The notes beneath the pieces were generated by a model that was not told the origin of the DNA, did no database searches, and saw nothing but the letters and a program-made list of their open reading frames with translations. The translations under genes were made by a program, and so were the position numbers. Positions 15,389 to 23,280 of a stretch of DNA of 35,842 nt are shown here, piece by piece. The stretch covers positions 1-35,842 of the forward strand of contig JAJPHR010000104.1 in assembly GCA_021325145.1 (NCBI GenBank), written 5' to 3'. Numbering within the stretch: position 1 is the stretch's first letter; each line of letters opens with the position of its first letter. The stretch is from Verrucomicrobiota bacterium. GTDB lineage: Bacteria; Verrucomicrobiota; Verrucomicrobiia; Limisphaerales; Pedosphaeraceae.

Positions 15389-17518
15389 CTACCCCGGCTG
15401 ATTGGGATGGTTGACCCTTCGTGGGGCGTGCTGGCGCCCGTTCCCGGCGCGGGCGGGGACAGGCAGGATGCAAGTCACCACGGCGCCCCGGGGTTTGCCG
15501 GGCGTAATCTCCAGGGAAGCGCCGATGAGGTTGGCGCGGTAATTCATGATGCGCAGTCCCATGCCCTTGTGCTGGTCGATCATGGCCGGGAAAGTAAGGC
15601 CGTTGTTCCGGACCTTGAGCACGAGTTCGTCCGGCTTTTTGACGAGTTCGATCCCAACCTGCCTGGCCTTGCCGTGTTTGACGGCGTTGGTAACCGCCTC
15701 CTGCGTGATCTTGTAAAACTGGGTAATAACACCGCTCTCGAGCTCGGGGATGCGCCCGGCGGTTTTGAACTGGCAGGAGATGGCGAAGAGGTTCTTCACA
15801 TTCGCCGCCAAATCTTTGAGCGCCAGCGGCAGGTTCGTCCCCTCCAGTTCACCCAGCGCCAGGTCCCGGGCCAGGTCGCCGGCATGATGGACGGTCTGGC
15901 CGATCAATGCGGAAATCTTCCGCGCCTCCTCCGCCTCCGGCAGCTTTTTCCGGGTCAAGGCCACCTCCAGGCCCTTCATCATGAGCGCCAGCCCGGCCAG
16001 TTTCTGGCCGAGGTCGTCATGCAAGTCCAGCCCGATGCGCCGCCGCTCCTTTTCCGTGATTTCAAGCAATTCGGTTTCCAACCGCCGGCGTTCACGCATG
16101 GACGCTTCCAGGCTCGCATTGGCCGCCATCAAGTCGGCCGTCCGATCCTTGACGCGCTGCTCCAGTTCGCCATGCGCGCGCCGCAGCGCGGCTTGTGCCA
16201 TCTCGCGCTCCATGAACTGGCCCGCCTGGCTGGCGATGGAACCCAGCCATTGCAAATGCGCTTCATCCGGCTCGCGCGTTTCCCGGCTGAAAAACTCGAG
16301 CGCGCCCAGGACTTCCTCCCCCAACCGGATCGGGACCGCGCAGCCACTGCGCAATCCTTCGGCAGTCGCCGCCCGGGCCCGCAAAAAGTTTTCCTCCCGG
16401 CTGAGATCGCTGATCCAAAAAGGGTGGCCTGACGAAAGAATCCGGCCGGGCAATCCGACGCCAATGTCAAACTTTCTACCCCGGCTGGCGGCGGTGAATT
16501 CCTTCAGCGGCGGTTCGGCCTTGTGCCAGAACTCCAGGCAATGCAACTCTTTCGCCTCCCCATTCACCCGCCAGAGCCCGCCAGCATCCCAGCCCGAACC
16601 CTCTCCAATGATCTGGAGAATCCTCGGCGCGGCGGCCTGCAAGGAATCCGCCCCGGACAAGGCGCTCGCGACCGCGTACTGCACGCGCAGCCGTCGTTCG
16701 GCCTGTTTGCGTTCGGTGATATCCGTGACCGAGGCCAGCCAGCCCACTACCTGTCCCCGCGCATCATGCATCGGTTTGGCCAGCAGGAGGACGTCAAAAC
16801 GCCGGCCATTCCGATTCTGAAAACGCAGTTCAAAACCGTTGCGCTGCGCCCGTCCCTCCAGCGTGGTCTGCAAAGCCGTCGCGGTGGACGAAATTTCCTC
16901 CGGAGCCCAATAGGCAAACGGTGCGGTGGCCCCGAGCAACTCCGCCTCACTCCAGCCCACCATCTCGCAAAAAGCCGAGTTGACGTAAGTTTGCCGGCCT
17001 TCGGCATTGACGGCGACAATGCCCGAGGGAATCGAGTCTTCGATCGCCTGGCGGAAGGACTGTTCGCGCGCAAATTGTTCTTCCGTTCGCCTCCGGGCCC
17101 GGCGCACCTCCGCCTCGGCCATTTCCCGTTCGATGGCCGGCACCAGGCGCGCCAGCCGGTCTTTCATCACATAGTCGTGCGCGCCCGCCTTCATCGACGC
17201 CACCGCCGTGTCCTCGTCAATGTGTCCGGACACGATGATGAACGGCAAATCCAGGCCCCTTCGCTGCAACAGTTTCAAGGCCGCGGGTCCGCTGAATCCT
17301 GGCAACATGTAGTCCGCAATGACCACGTCCCACGGTTGCCGTTCGAGCGCCGCGGTCATGGCGGCGGCGGTTTCCACCCGCTCGTAAGTCGGCTCATAAC
17401 CTCCATGCCGCAGCTCCAGCAGCAGCAAAGCGGCATCGCGCTCCAGATCCTCCACCAACAAGACTCGTATGGGCCGGCTCACTTTAGGGGTGCTATTCGC
17501 GTGGTTCGCTGTCGTCAT
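15389..17518 (-). CDS. Hybrid sensor kinase: receiver-PAS-GAF-HisKA_3-HATPase (709 aa)
   Basis: Order of domains: receiver 17-130 (VLLVEDLERDA, D69 in VVIADYMLPGFSG, K119 in YVMKDR); PAS about 155-275 (IPSGIVAVNAEGRQTYVNSA, ending in DITERKQAERRL); GAF about 290-440; coiled coil about 445-500; HisKA_3 dimerisation box LDLHDDLGQKLAGL with the phospho-His at about residue 510; HATPase_c with ITQEAVTNAVKHGKA and GMGLRIMNYRA. This is the NarX/NarL-type (HPK7) kinase core, normally paired with NarL-type DNA-binding regulators, none of which is present here. No membrane segment, so cytoplasmic. ATG at 17518 is chosen: the longer frame would overlap the upstream regulator gene by 149 bp rather than 26. 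Confidence 0.9.
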   Translation of the reverse strand: MTTANHANSTPKVSRPIRVLLVEDLERDAALLLLELRHGGYEPTYERVETAAAMTAALERQPWDVVIADYMLPGFSGPAALKLLQRRGLDLPFIIVSGHIDEDTAVASMKAGAHDYVMKDRLARLVPAIEREMAEAEVRRARRRTEEQFAREQSFRQAIEDSIPSGIVAVNAEGRQTYVNSAFCEMVGWSEAELLGATAPFAYWAPEEISSTATALQTTLEGRAQRNGFELRFQNRNGRRFDVLLLAKPMHDARGQVVGWLASVTDITERKQAERRLRVQYAVASALSGADSLQAAAPRILQIIGEGSGWDAGGLWRVNGEAKELHCLEFWHKAEPPLKEFTAASRGRKFDIGVGLPGRILSSGHPFWISDLSREENFLRARAATAEGLRSGCAVPIRLGEEVLGALEFFSRETREPDEAHLQWLGSIASQAGQFMEREMAQAALRRAHGELEQRVKDRTADLMAANASLEASMRERRRLETELLEITEKERRRIGLDLHDDLGQKLAGLALMMKGLEVALTRKKLPEAEEARKISALIGQTVHHAGDLARDLALGELEGTNLPLALKDLAANVKNLFAISCQFKTAGRIPELESGVITQFYKITQEAVTNAVKHGKARQVGIELVKKPDELVLKVRNNGLTFPAMIDQHKGMGLRIMNYRANLIGASLEITPGKPRGAVVTCILPVPARAGNGRQHAPRRVNHPNQPG

Positions 17519-17912
17519 CCATGCGCAGCCAATATAAACCCAGTTGCCGGATAATCTCAACAAATTCGCCGAAGTCCACCGGCTTGCGGATGTATCCATC
17601 CAGCCCCCATTGCAACGTGCTCTGCCGGTCCTCGGGTTCATTCGACGAAGTCAGCATGACCACCGGCACCAGGCGCGTACGCTCATCCGCCCGCAGTCGG
17701 CGCAGCACTTCCAGGCCGTCCATGCGCGGCATGTTCAAGTCCAGCAGCACCAGCGCCGGCTTGGGCTCGTCGCTGAACAGAAACTTCAACGCGGTCTCAC
17801 CGTCAGGCACTATCTTCAAATTGTTCTCCATTTTATTCTTCTCAAACGCCCGGCGCGCCAGCATCGCATGATTGGAGTTGTCTTCCACGACCAGGATAAA
17901 TTTCCGACTCAT
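17493..17912 (-). CDS. Single-domain response regulator, Rcp1-like (139 aa)
   Basis: Receiver domain alone: VVEDNSNHA at 8-16, phosphoacceptor D58 in LVLLDLNMPRMDG, T88 in VVMLTSS and K110 in YIRKPVDF. The pattern is that of regulators coupled to phytochrome-class kinases. It lies 75 bp downstream of the membrane kinase gene and its 3' end overlaps the hybrid kinase start by 26 bp, implying one transcript and translational coupling. No output domain, so it should act by protein contact or phosphate transfer. Confidence 0.93.
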   Translation of the reverse strand: MSRKFILVVEDNSNHAMLARRAFEKNKMENNLKIVPDGETALKFLFSDEPKPALVLLDLNMPRMDGLEVLRRLRADERTRLVPVVMLTSSNEPEDRQSTLQWGLDGYIRKPVDFGEFVEIIRQLGLYWLRMDDDSEPRE

Positions 17913-17987
17913 GTCAAAAAATCGCGGCAGCCGGCGTGAGGAGAACCAGAAGAGCCCTCACGTCGGCTGCCACAAATTTGGGTCGGG

Positions 17988-20318
17988 CTATTCATACAGA
18001 AACGCCTCCATATTTGCCGGCAGGTTGAAATAAAATGTCGCACCTTTGTCCACCTCGCTGGCCGGCCAGACGTGCCCTCCGTGCCGATGGATGATGCGTT
18101 GGACGGTGGCGAGGCCAATGCCATGGCCCGGGAACTCCGCCATCGTGTGCAACCGTTGGAAGGCTGTGAACAGTCTGCTTGCGTAAGTCATGTCGAACCC
18201 CGCGCCGTTGTCGCGCACGAAGTAAACCGGGCCCTGCGCCTGGAACTCGACGCCAAACTCGATGCGCGCCTGCGCGCGCTTTCCGCTGAACTTCCACGCG
18301 TTGCTCAGCAGGTTTTCCAGCGCGATCCTCAACAGCCGCGCATCGCCCTGGACCACCACGTCGGGCGCAATTACCCACTCAACCACGCGGCCGGGATCGC
18401 GCTGTCCCAATCCTGCTGCAATCTCCTGGGCACAGTCGCTCAAGTTCACCGATTGACGCTTCATTTCGCTGCGCGTCAAGCGCGAGAGACCAAGCAGGTC
18501 CTCGATTAATTGGTCCATCTCGCGCGTCGCTTGGATCACCAAGCCCAGGGATTGCTGGCTCTCCGACGGAAGAGACTCCCCGCAATCCTCCGTCACGGCC
18601 TGCGTAAACCCGGCGATGCTTCGCAGCGGCGCCCGCAAATCATGGGAAACGGAGTAGCAAAACGCCTCCAGTTCCTGGTTGGCCACCAACAATTCCTGGG
18701 TGCGCTCCCGCACCCGCCGTTCCAAATCCGCGTTCAATCGGTGGACTTCCTTTTCCGCCTGGCGGCGCTCGGCAATCTGCTGTTCCAATTGGCGCTTCTG
18801 CCGGGTGACTTCTTCAAACAAATGCCGGTTTCGCTCATTGGATTGCGCCAGGTCCGCCTCCGTCCGGATTCGTCGCAAAGCTCCGCCGCAATAATCCGCC
18901 AGGTTTTGCAATACCTCCAGATCGGCCTCGTCATAGGCGCGCGGTTGGTAGCTTTGAATGCTCAGCACCCCCAGCCCGCTCCCCTGTTCCCGGATGGGCG
19001 CGAACATCAGTGAAGCCGAAGCCCGTGCCTTGTCGCCAAAGGGAACGCAGTCCGTCAGAAGTTCCAAGGGCTCTTCCTTCAAAATCAACTCGGCCCCGGT
19101 CTGAAGAATCCGCACCATCCGGGACGGAATCTCCTTCTCCTCGTACGGTTTGAGTTCGCACTTTTTGCCGTCGATCGTATCAACCTGCAGGATGCGTTGA
19201 TAACGGGTCCCTTCGGTTTCACACAGGCTCAGGCTGAAGGCATCCCAGCCCAGCAGCTCCTCGGCGATGCTGCCGATGATCCGGGCGGCTTCCAGCGGCG
19301 TGCGCACCGAACTCAAGCTCTGGCCCAATTGTGAGAAAGCCGCCAGCCGGGCCTGCGTCCGTCGCTTCTCCGTAACATCCTGTAAAGTCATGATGCCGGC
19401 GACCACCCGGCCTTCGGGATCTTCGATCGGCGCCGCATTCACCGATATATTGATTCGGCCACCCTCCTCGAACTCGACCTGGATTTCTTCATCCTGGACG
19501 GTTTCCCCCCGGGTAATCGCCCGGGCCAGCGGCCATTCCCCCGATTCGTAAGGCCGCCCGTCGGCATGAAATCCGCGCCAGTGCCGGCTCGGTTCGCCCG
19601 CATGCAGACTTGCCAGCGAAGACCGCCGCAGGATGCGGGCCGCTTCGTCGTTCCCGAAGAGCACTTTGCCCGAAGGGAATTCCGCGATAATCACGCCCAC
19701 CGGGCTTTGCTGAAGGATGCCGTTCAAGCGGCCGCGTTCCTTCTCCAGTTCCAGCAGCAGCCGGTAGCGCTCCTCCTCGGCGATTTTCCGCTCGGACATT
19801 TCGTCCTGCAAACGCGCGAGCGCCGTTTCGGCCCCACGCTGGGAAATCCGTTGCGCCTCGCCCAAACCGATGGCCGCGCCGCTCACGACGAAATAGGTGC
19901 AAGACCCGATCCATTGGCTAACATCGCCTCCGACCAGAAAACTCCCTACGTTGGGCATGAAGAGCCAGCGCACCACCAGTTCTCCCAGAACCAGCGCCAA
20001 CAAACCAGGCTTCCACCCTCCGATTCCGGCGCTGATGATCGCCGCCAGAAAAAATGTCGCATGTGGACTGTGATAACCCAGGACCGGATCCAATTGCATC
20101 CGGGCCAGGGTGGCGACCTCGACGCTTAACAAGGCAACAGCATACCTTAATAAAGCGGACTTACCCCAATTTAGACTCCTGCCGCGCTCCACGTTTGGTT
20201 GGCCAGCCGGGCGAATCAATTCAGCAGCACGTATCGGCCCGCAAAAGACCTCCGAATCTTTGCAGTCGGTATTTGGCAAATTCGTCGTCTGGCTCGGTGC
20301 AGCTTGCATTGGGTTCAC
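17988..20318 (-). CDS. Membrane sensor kinase: DUF4118-like-PAS-GAF-HisKA-HATPase (776 aa)
   Basis: Residues about 55-160 hold four hydrophobic segments (LLRYAVALLSVEVATLA, ATFFLAAIISAGIGGW, LLALVLGELVVRWLFM, CTYFVVSGAAIGLG) in the arrangement of the KdpD/DUF4118 membrane domain. A coiled coil leads to PAS (about 205-330, ending TLQDVTEKRRTQARL), GAF (about 345-490), a second coiled coil, then HisKA with the phospho-His about residue 559 (YSVSHDLRAPLRSIAGF) and HATPase_c with NLLSNAWKFS and DNGAGFDM. The kinase end resembles that of phytochrome-type kinases (FTAFQRLH, GHGIGLATVQRIIHRHGG) but there is no bilin-binding domain. First gene of a four-gene minus-strand run; likely phosphorylates the adjacent Rcp1-like receivers. 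Signal sensed is unknown. Confidence 0.92.
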   Translation of the reverse strand: MNPMQAAPSQTTNLPNTDCKDSEVFCGPIRAAELIRPAGQPNVERGRSLNWGKSALLRYAVALLSVEVATLARMQLDPVLGYHSPHATFFLAAIISAGIGGWKPGLLALVLGELVVRWLFMPNVGSFLVGGDVSQWIGSCTYFVVSGAAIGLGEAQRISQRGAETALARLQDEMSERKIAEEERYRLLLELEKERGRLNGILQQSPVGVIIAEFPSGKVLFGNDEAARILRRSSLASLHAGEPSRHWRGFHADGRPYESGEWPLARAITRGETVQDEEIQVEFEEGGRINISVNAAPIEDPEGRVVAGIMTLQDVTEKRRTQARLAAFSQLGQSLSSVRTPLEAARIIGSIAEELLGWDAFSLSLCETEGTRYQRILQVDTIDGKKCELKPYEEKEIPSRMVRILQTGAELILKEEPLELLTDCVPFGDKARASASLMFAPIREQGSGLGVLSIQSYQPRAYDEADLEVLQNLADYCGGALRRIRTEADLAQSNERNRHLFEEVTRQKRQLEQQIAERRQAEKEVHRLNADLERRVRERTQELLVANQELEAFCYSVSHDLRAPLRSIAGFTQAVTEDCGESLPSESQQSLGLVIQATREMDQLIEDLLGLSRLTRSEMKRQSVNLSDCAQEIAAGLGQRDPGRVVEWVIAPDVVVQGDARLLRIALENLLSNAWKFSGKRAQARIEFGVEFQAQGPVYFVRDNGAGFDMTYASRLFTAFQRLHTMAEFPGHGIGLATVQRIIHRHGGHVWPASEVDKGATFYFNLPANMEAFLYE

Positions 20319-20768
20319 CTGTCACCACTATGGGGCCTCGACCCCAGTAATGAATGGGGTGAACACCCCATGAAGCAGCGGATAGATAACCCCGGCCAGG
20401 TCTTCCCGCCCGGATTTACCCGGTTCCGCCAGCCTGATTTATTTTTGCAGGTTTAATTTACTTTAATTTAGCTTAATTCGCCTTAATTTTGCGGACTCAC
20501 CAGAAAGCTTGGGTTTGTTTCCACCAGATCATCAATTCTCCCTTCCGGAGCGCAATCAGCCCGCTGCCGCTGGCGGGCGCTCGGTTCGCCGCCCGGCCCG
20601 GCGCTTTTCCAGTCCACGATTACTGAACAATTATAAATACTTTGGATTGCTGACAAAGTTGCCCGGCGTCGCCAACGTGTCAAACTTTTTATTCGCTTAA
20701 ATGAAGTTCCATACAGTCATTCAAAAAGCCATGTCCTGGCCCCAATGACCGCACCGCGGGGCAGGTTC
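20319..20768. other. Intergenic region between the membrane kinase and pyrE
   Basis: No supported gene in 450 bases. It contains the inverted AT-rich decamer array (20451-20490) and, about 20530-20640, a GC-rich stretch with no clear homology visible. The presumed kinase promoter should lie near 20320-20400, but no convincing -35/-10 pair was found. Confidence 0.5.
20451..20490. repeat. AT-rich decamer array C, inverted relative to A and B
   Basis: Four exact 10-bp units: GTTTAATTTA, CTTTAATTTA, GCTTAATTCG, CCTTAATTTT. Read on the minus strand they are the same AATTAA-core units seen at 8131 and 8231. It lies between two genes, outside coding sequence, as do the other two arrays. Confidence 0.65.
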
Positions 20769-21335
20769 TTATTTGCTTCCCGGTTTGACCGCCGGAAGGG
20801 CGGCCAGGTCGGGCGGAAGCTGGTCTGCGGGAAAAGCTTCCACGTGCAGGGAGAGGAGGCTGAACACCGGGACACCCGGATTCACCGTGCCGTTGGAGCG
20901 ATCCACCGCCATGGCCACGCCCAGGACCCTGCCCTGATGGGCGTGGACGATGTCCATGGTTTCCTGCACGCGCCCGCCCTTGGTGACGACGTCCTCGACC
21001 ACCAGGATTTTTTCGCCGGGCGCAATTTTGAATCCGCGCCGCAGCACCAGTTTCCCTTCCTCCTTCTCGACGAAGATAAAGCGCGCGCGCAATTGCCGGG
21101 CCACCTCCTGGCCGAGCACCAGACCGCCCATCGCCGGCGACACGACCGTGACCACGCCCAGCGAACGGACCTTGTCCGCCAGCGCGCCGCCGAGCCGCTC
21201 AACCGTCGGCATTTCCTGGAGCGCAATGGCGCACTGAAAAAACTGTCGGCTGTGCAATCCGCTGCGCAGAATGAAATGCCCCTCCAGCAGCGCCCCGGTA
21301 TCGCGGAAAATTTGCAAGACTTCGCTTTCAGTCAT
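20769..21335 (-). CDS. pyrE: Orotate phosphoribosyltransferase (188 aa)
   Basis: Converts orotate + PRPP to OMP. The PRPP-binding motif ILVVEDVVTKGG lies at 110-121, and the family's flexible-loop and substrate segments are visible (LEGHFILRSGLHSRQFFQ at 17-34, SPAMGGLVLGQEVARQL at 66-82, FVEKEEGKLVLRRGF at 88-102). ATG at 21335 gives the usual family length and start; an ATG ten codons upstream is possible. It is transcribed alone on the minus strand, 10 kb from pyrR-pyrB, with a 450-bp gap to the kinase gene before it in coordinates. Promoter not identified. Confidence 0.95.
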   Translation of the reverse strand: MTESEVLQIFRDTGALLEGHFILRSGLHSRQFFQCAIALQEMPTVERLGGALADKVRSLGVVTVVSPAMGGLVLGQEVARQLRARFIFVEKEEGKLVLRRGFKIAPGEKILVVEDVVTKGGRVQETMDIVHAHQGRVLGVAMAVDRSNGTVNPGVPVFSLLSLHVEAFPADQLPPDLAALPAVKPGSK

Positions 21336-21450
21336 GGCGCGAGAGTAAGGACAATCCCCCGCCATTTCAAACGCCGAGTTTTGCCGCGCCTTGTCTGTCC
21401 TATGTGTAAGGTGATGAACTTTCGAGTTTGATGCTCTGTTTGTGGGAGAA

Positions 21451-21519
21451 CCTGTTTCGGAGAGCGGGCACTCTTCTGCCCATCGGCGGCGCGCACGGAG
21501 TGGCGCGCCCTACCGAGAT
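21451..21519. repeat. Cloverleaf-like palindromic element, copy 2 (left arm degraded)
   Basis: Aligns along its whole length with copy 1 at 5261-5334 in the same orientation, sharing CCTGT-x-TCGG, the GGGCA/CTGCCC stem, GGCGCGCACGGAGTG and CGCGCCCTACCGAGA. The left arm is altered (CCTGTTTCGGAGAG), so the outer stem no longer pairs well, while the right half is intact. It ends about 50 bp before the pgi start. Confidence 0.6.
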
Positions 21520-21570
21520 AAAGTAATTGGTTTTCGACCCATTTTGCATTACCCTACGCCTTTAAAGTTT

Positions 21571-23166
21571 ATGACTCTCTCAAAAGCTGAACTCTGGCAA
21601 CGCTTTCAAAAATACTACACGGAATTCCCAACGCTCGGCCTCGCCATTGACCTGAGCCGAATGAACTTCACGGACGATTTTCTGGCCTCGATGAGCACGC
21701 CGATCCAAAAGGCTTTCATAGCCATGGCCGAACTGGAAAAGGGCGGCATCGCCAACCCCGACGAGAAACGCATGGTCGGCCATTACTGGCTCCGCAACCC
21801 CGACCTCGCCCCAACCCAAACGATCGCCAAGGAGATTCGGGACACCCTTGCCGCCATCAAGGAATTTGCCGCCCAGGTCCACGAAGGAACCATCCGGGGC
21901 GCCCACGGCCCGTTCAAGCAACTCCTCGTGATCGGCATCGGCGGTTCCGCCCTTGGACCCCAATTTGTGTCCAATGCCTTGGGCAACCCCGAAACGGACA
22001 AACTCTCGATCCACTTCTTCGACAATACCGACCCAGACGGCATGGACAAAGTATTGGCCAAGATCGGCGATCAGTTGGGTGAAACCCTGACCGTCGTCAT
22101 CTCCAAATCCGGGGGGACGAAGGAGACCCGTAATGGGATGCTGGAGGCCAAGGCTGCCTACGAACGCGCCGCCTTGAAATTCGAAGTGCATGCCGTGGCG
22201 GTCACTGGTGCATTGAGCGAACTGGACGTCTATGCGACCAAAAACGGCTGGATTAAGCGATTTCCCATGTGGGATTGGGTCGGAGGCCGCACCAGTGAGC
22301 TCTCCGCCGTTGGACTTCTCCCCGCAGCGCTTCAAGGTTTTGATGTGGACGGACTGCTTGCCGGGGCGAAAGCCTGCGATGATGTCACTCGCCAAACCAA
22401 GATTAACGATAATCCATCAGCACAACTAGCCTTGATGTGGCACTATATCGGTAACGGCAAAGGAACCAAGAACATGGTCATTTTGCCGTATAAAGACCGG
22501 CTGGAATTGTTTTCCAAATACACCCAGCAACTCATCATGGAATCTCTGGGCAAGGAAAAAGACTTGGACGGCAAAGTCGTCAATCAAGGCATTGCCGTAT
22601 TTGGAAATAAGGGTTCAACCGACCAACATTCCTACGTCCAGCAATTGCGCGAAGGCATCCTTAACTTCTTTGTCACCTTCATCGAGGTGCTCCAGGACCG
22701 GAATGGCAAATCCATTGAGGTCGAACCCCAGGTAACCTCTGGTGACTATTTGGAGGGCTTTTTCCTCGGAACCAGGCAGGCTTTGCATGAAAACGGGCGT
22801 GAATCGATGACATTAACGATAAAGACAGTTTCCGCGTTCTCGGTCGGGGTTTTAATTGCTCTATTCGAGCGAGCCGTCGGCCTGTATGCTTCTCTCATTA
22901 ATATTAATGCCTACCATCAGCCTGGCGTGGAAGCCGGCAAGAAGGCCGCTGCCGCTGTCATTGAACTGCAACGCAAGGCATTGAACTATTTGATCGAGAA
23001 GAAAGGCCACGCTCTGACTTCAGCCCAAATCGCCAGCGGAATCGGAGCCCATGATGGATTTGAAACTGTCTTCAAGGTATGTGAACACATGGCCTCGAAT
23101 CCCGATCATGGGGTCAAAAAGACGCTCGGCAAGACGCCGTTTGAGGCGACCTACCAGGTTGGATGA
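21571..23166 (+). CDS. pgi: Glucose-6-phosphate isomerase (531 aa)
   Basis: Interconverts glucose-6-phosphate and fructose-6-phosphate in glycolysis and gluconeogenesis. Recognisable family segments: VIGIGGSALGPQFV, VVISKSGGTKETRNG (sugar-phosphate binding), MWDWVGGRTSELSAVGLL, the catalytic-region QHSYVQQLREG and the C-terminal NINAYHQPGVEAGKKAA. Overall shape matches the compact SIS-domain Pgi of cyanobacteria and related groups. An open frame runs 43 codons further upstream through the palindromic element at 21451, but the ATG at 21571 is the sensible start. It is followed 114 bp later by mnmG on the same strand. Confidence 0.95.
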   Translation: MTLSKAELWQRFQKYYTEFPTLGLAIDLSRMNFTDDFLASMSTPIQKAFIAMAELEKGGIANPDEKRMVGHYWLRNPDLAPTQTIAKEIRDTLAAIKEFAAQVHEGTIRGAHGPFKQLLVIGIGGSALGPQFVSNALGNPETDKLSIHFFDNTDPDGMDKVLAKIGDQLGETLTVVISKSGGTKETRNGMLEAKAAYERAALKFEVHAVAVTGALSELDVYATKNGWIKRFPMWDWVGGRTSELSAVGLLPAALQGFDVDGLLAGAKACDDVTRQTKINDNPSAQLALMWHYIGNGKGTKNMVILPYKDRLELFSKYTQQLIMESLGKEKDLDGKVVNQGIAVFGNKGSTDQHSYVQQLREGILNFFVTFIEVLQDRNGKSIEVEPQVTSGDYLEGFFLGTRQALHENGRESMTLTIKTVSAFSVGVLIALFERAVGLYASLININAYHQPGVEAGKKAAAAVIELQRKALNYLIEKKGHALTSAQIASGIGAHDGFETVFKVCEHMASNPDHGVKKTLGKTPFEATYQVG

Positions 23167-23191
23167 AGCGGGATTTATCAGGCATGGAGTC

Positions 23192-23239
23192 CTGCCTTTA
23201 GGCGGCAGCAGACAACGCAGCGATAGCTTAGCCGGCTAA
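23192..23239. repeat. Two small stem-loops between pgi and mnmG
   Basis: CTGCC ... GGCAG (23192-23208) and the perfect palindrome TTAGCCGGCTAA (23228-23239). They lie 25 bp after the pgi stop. They could reduce read-through into mnmG, or be remnants of a dispersed palindromic element; no T-run follows. Confidence 0.35.
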
Positions 23240-23280
23240 AGCCAGGACCGCATATCTGCGAGGTCAGTAAACCGTTTAAG

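Noticed and set aside
15359..16432. 357-codon plus-strand frame opposite the hybrid kinase
   Set aside because: Shadow frame with low-complexity composition; the kinase domains on the minus strand are clear.
20483..20683. 66-codon minus-strand frame before pyrE
   Set aside because: Starts in GC-rich intergenic DNA and runs into the decamer array; no protein-like pattern.
21442..21570. 43-codon N-terminal extension of Pgi
   Set aside because: The extension is the translated palindromic element; the family start is the ATG at 21571.
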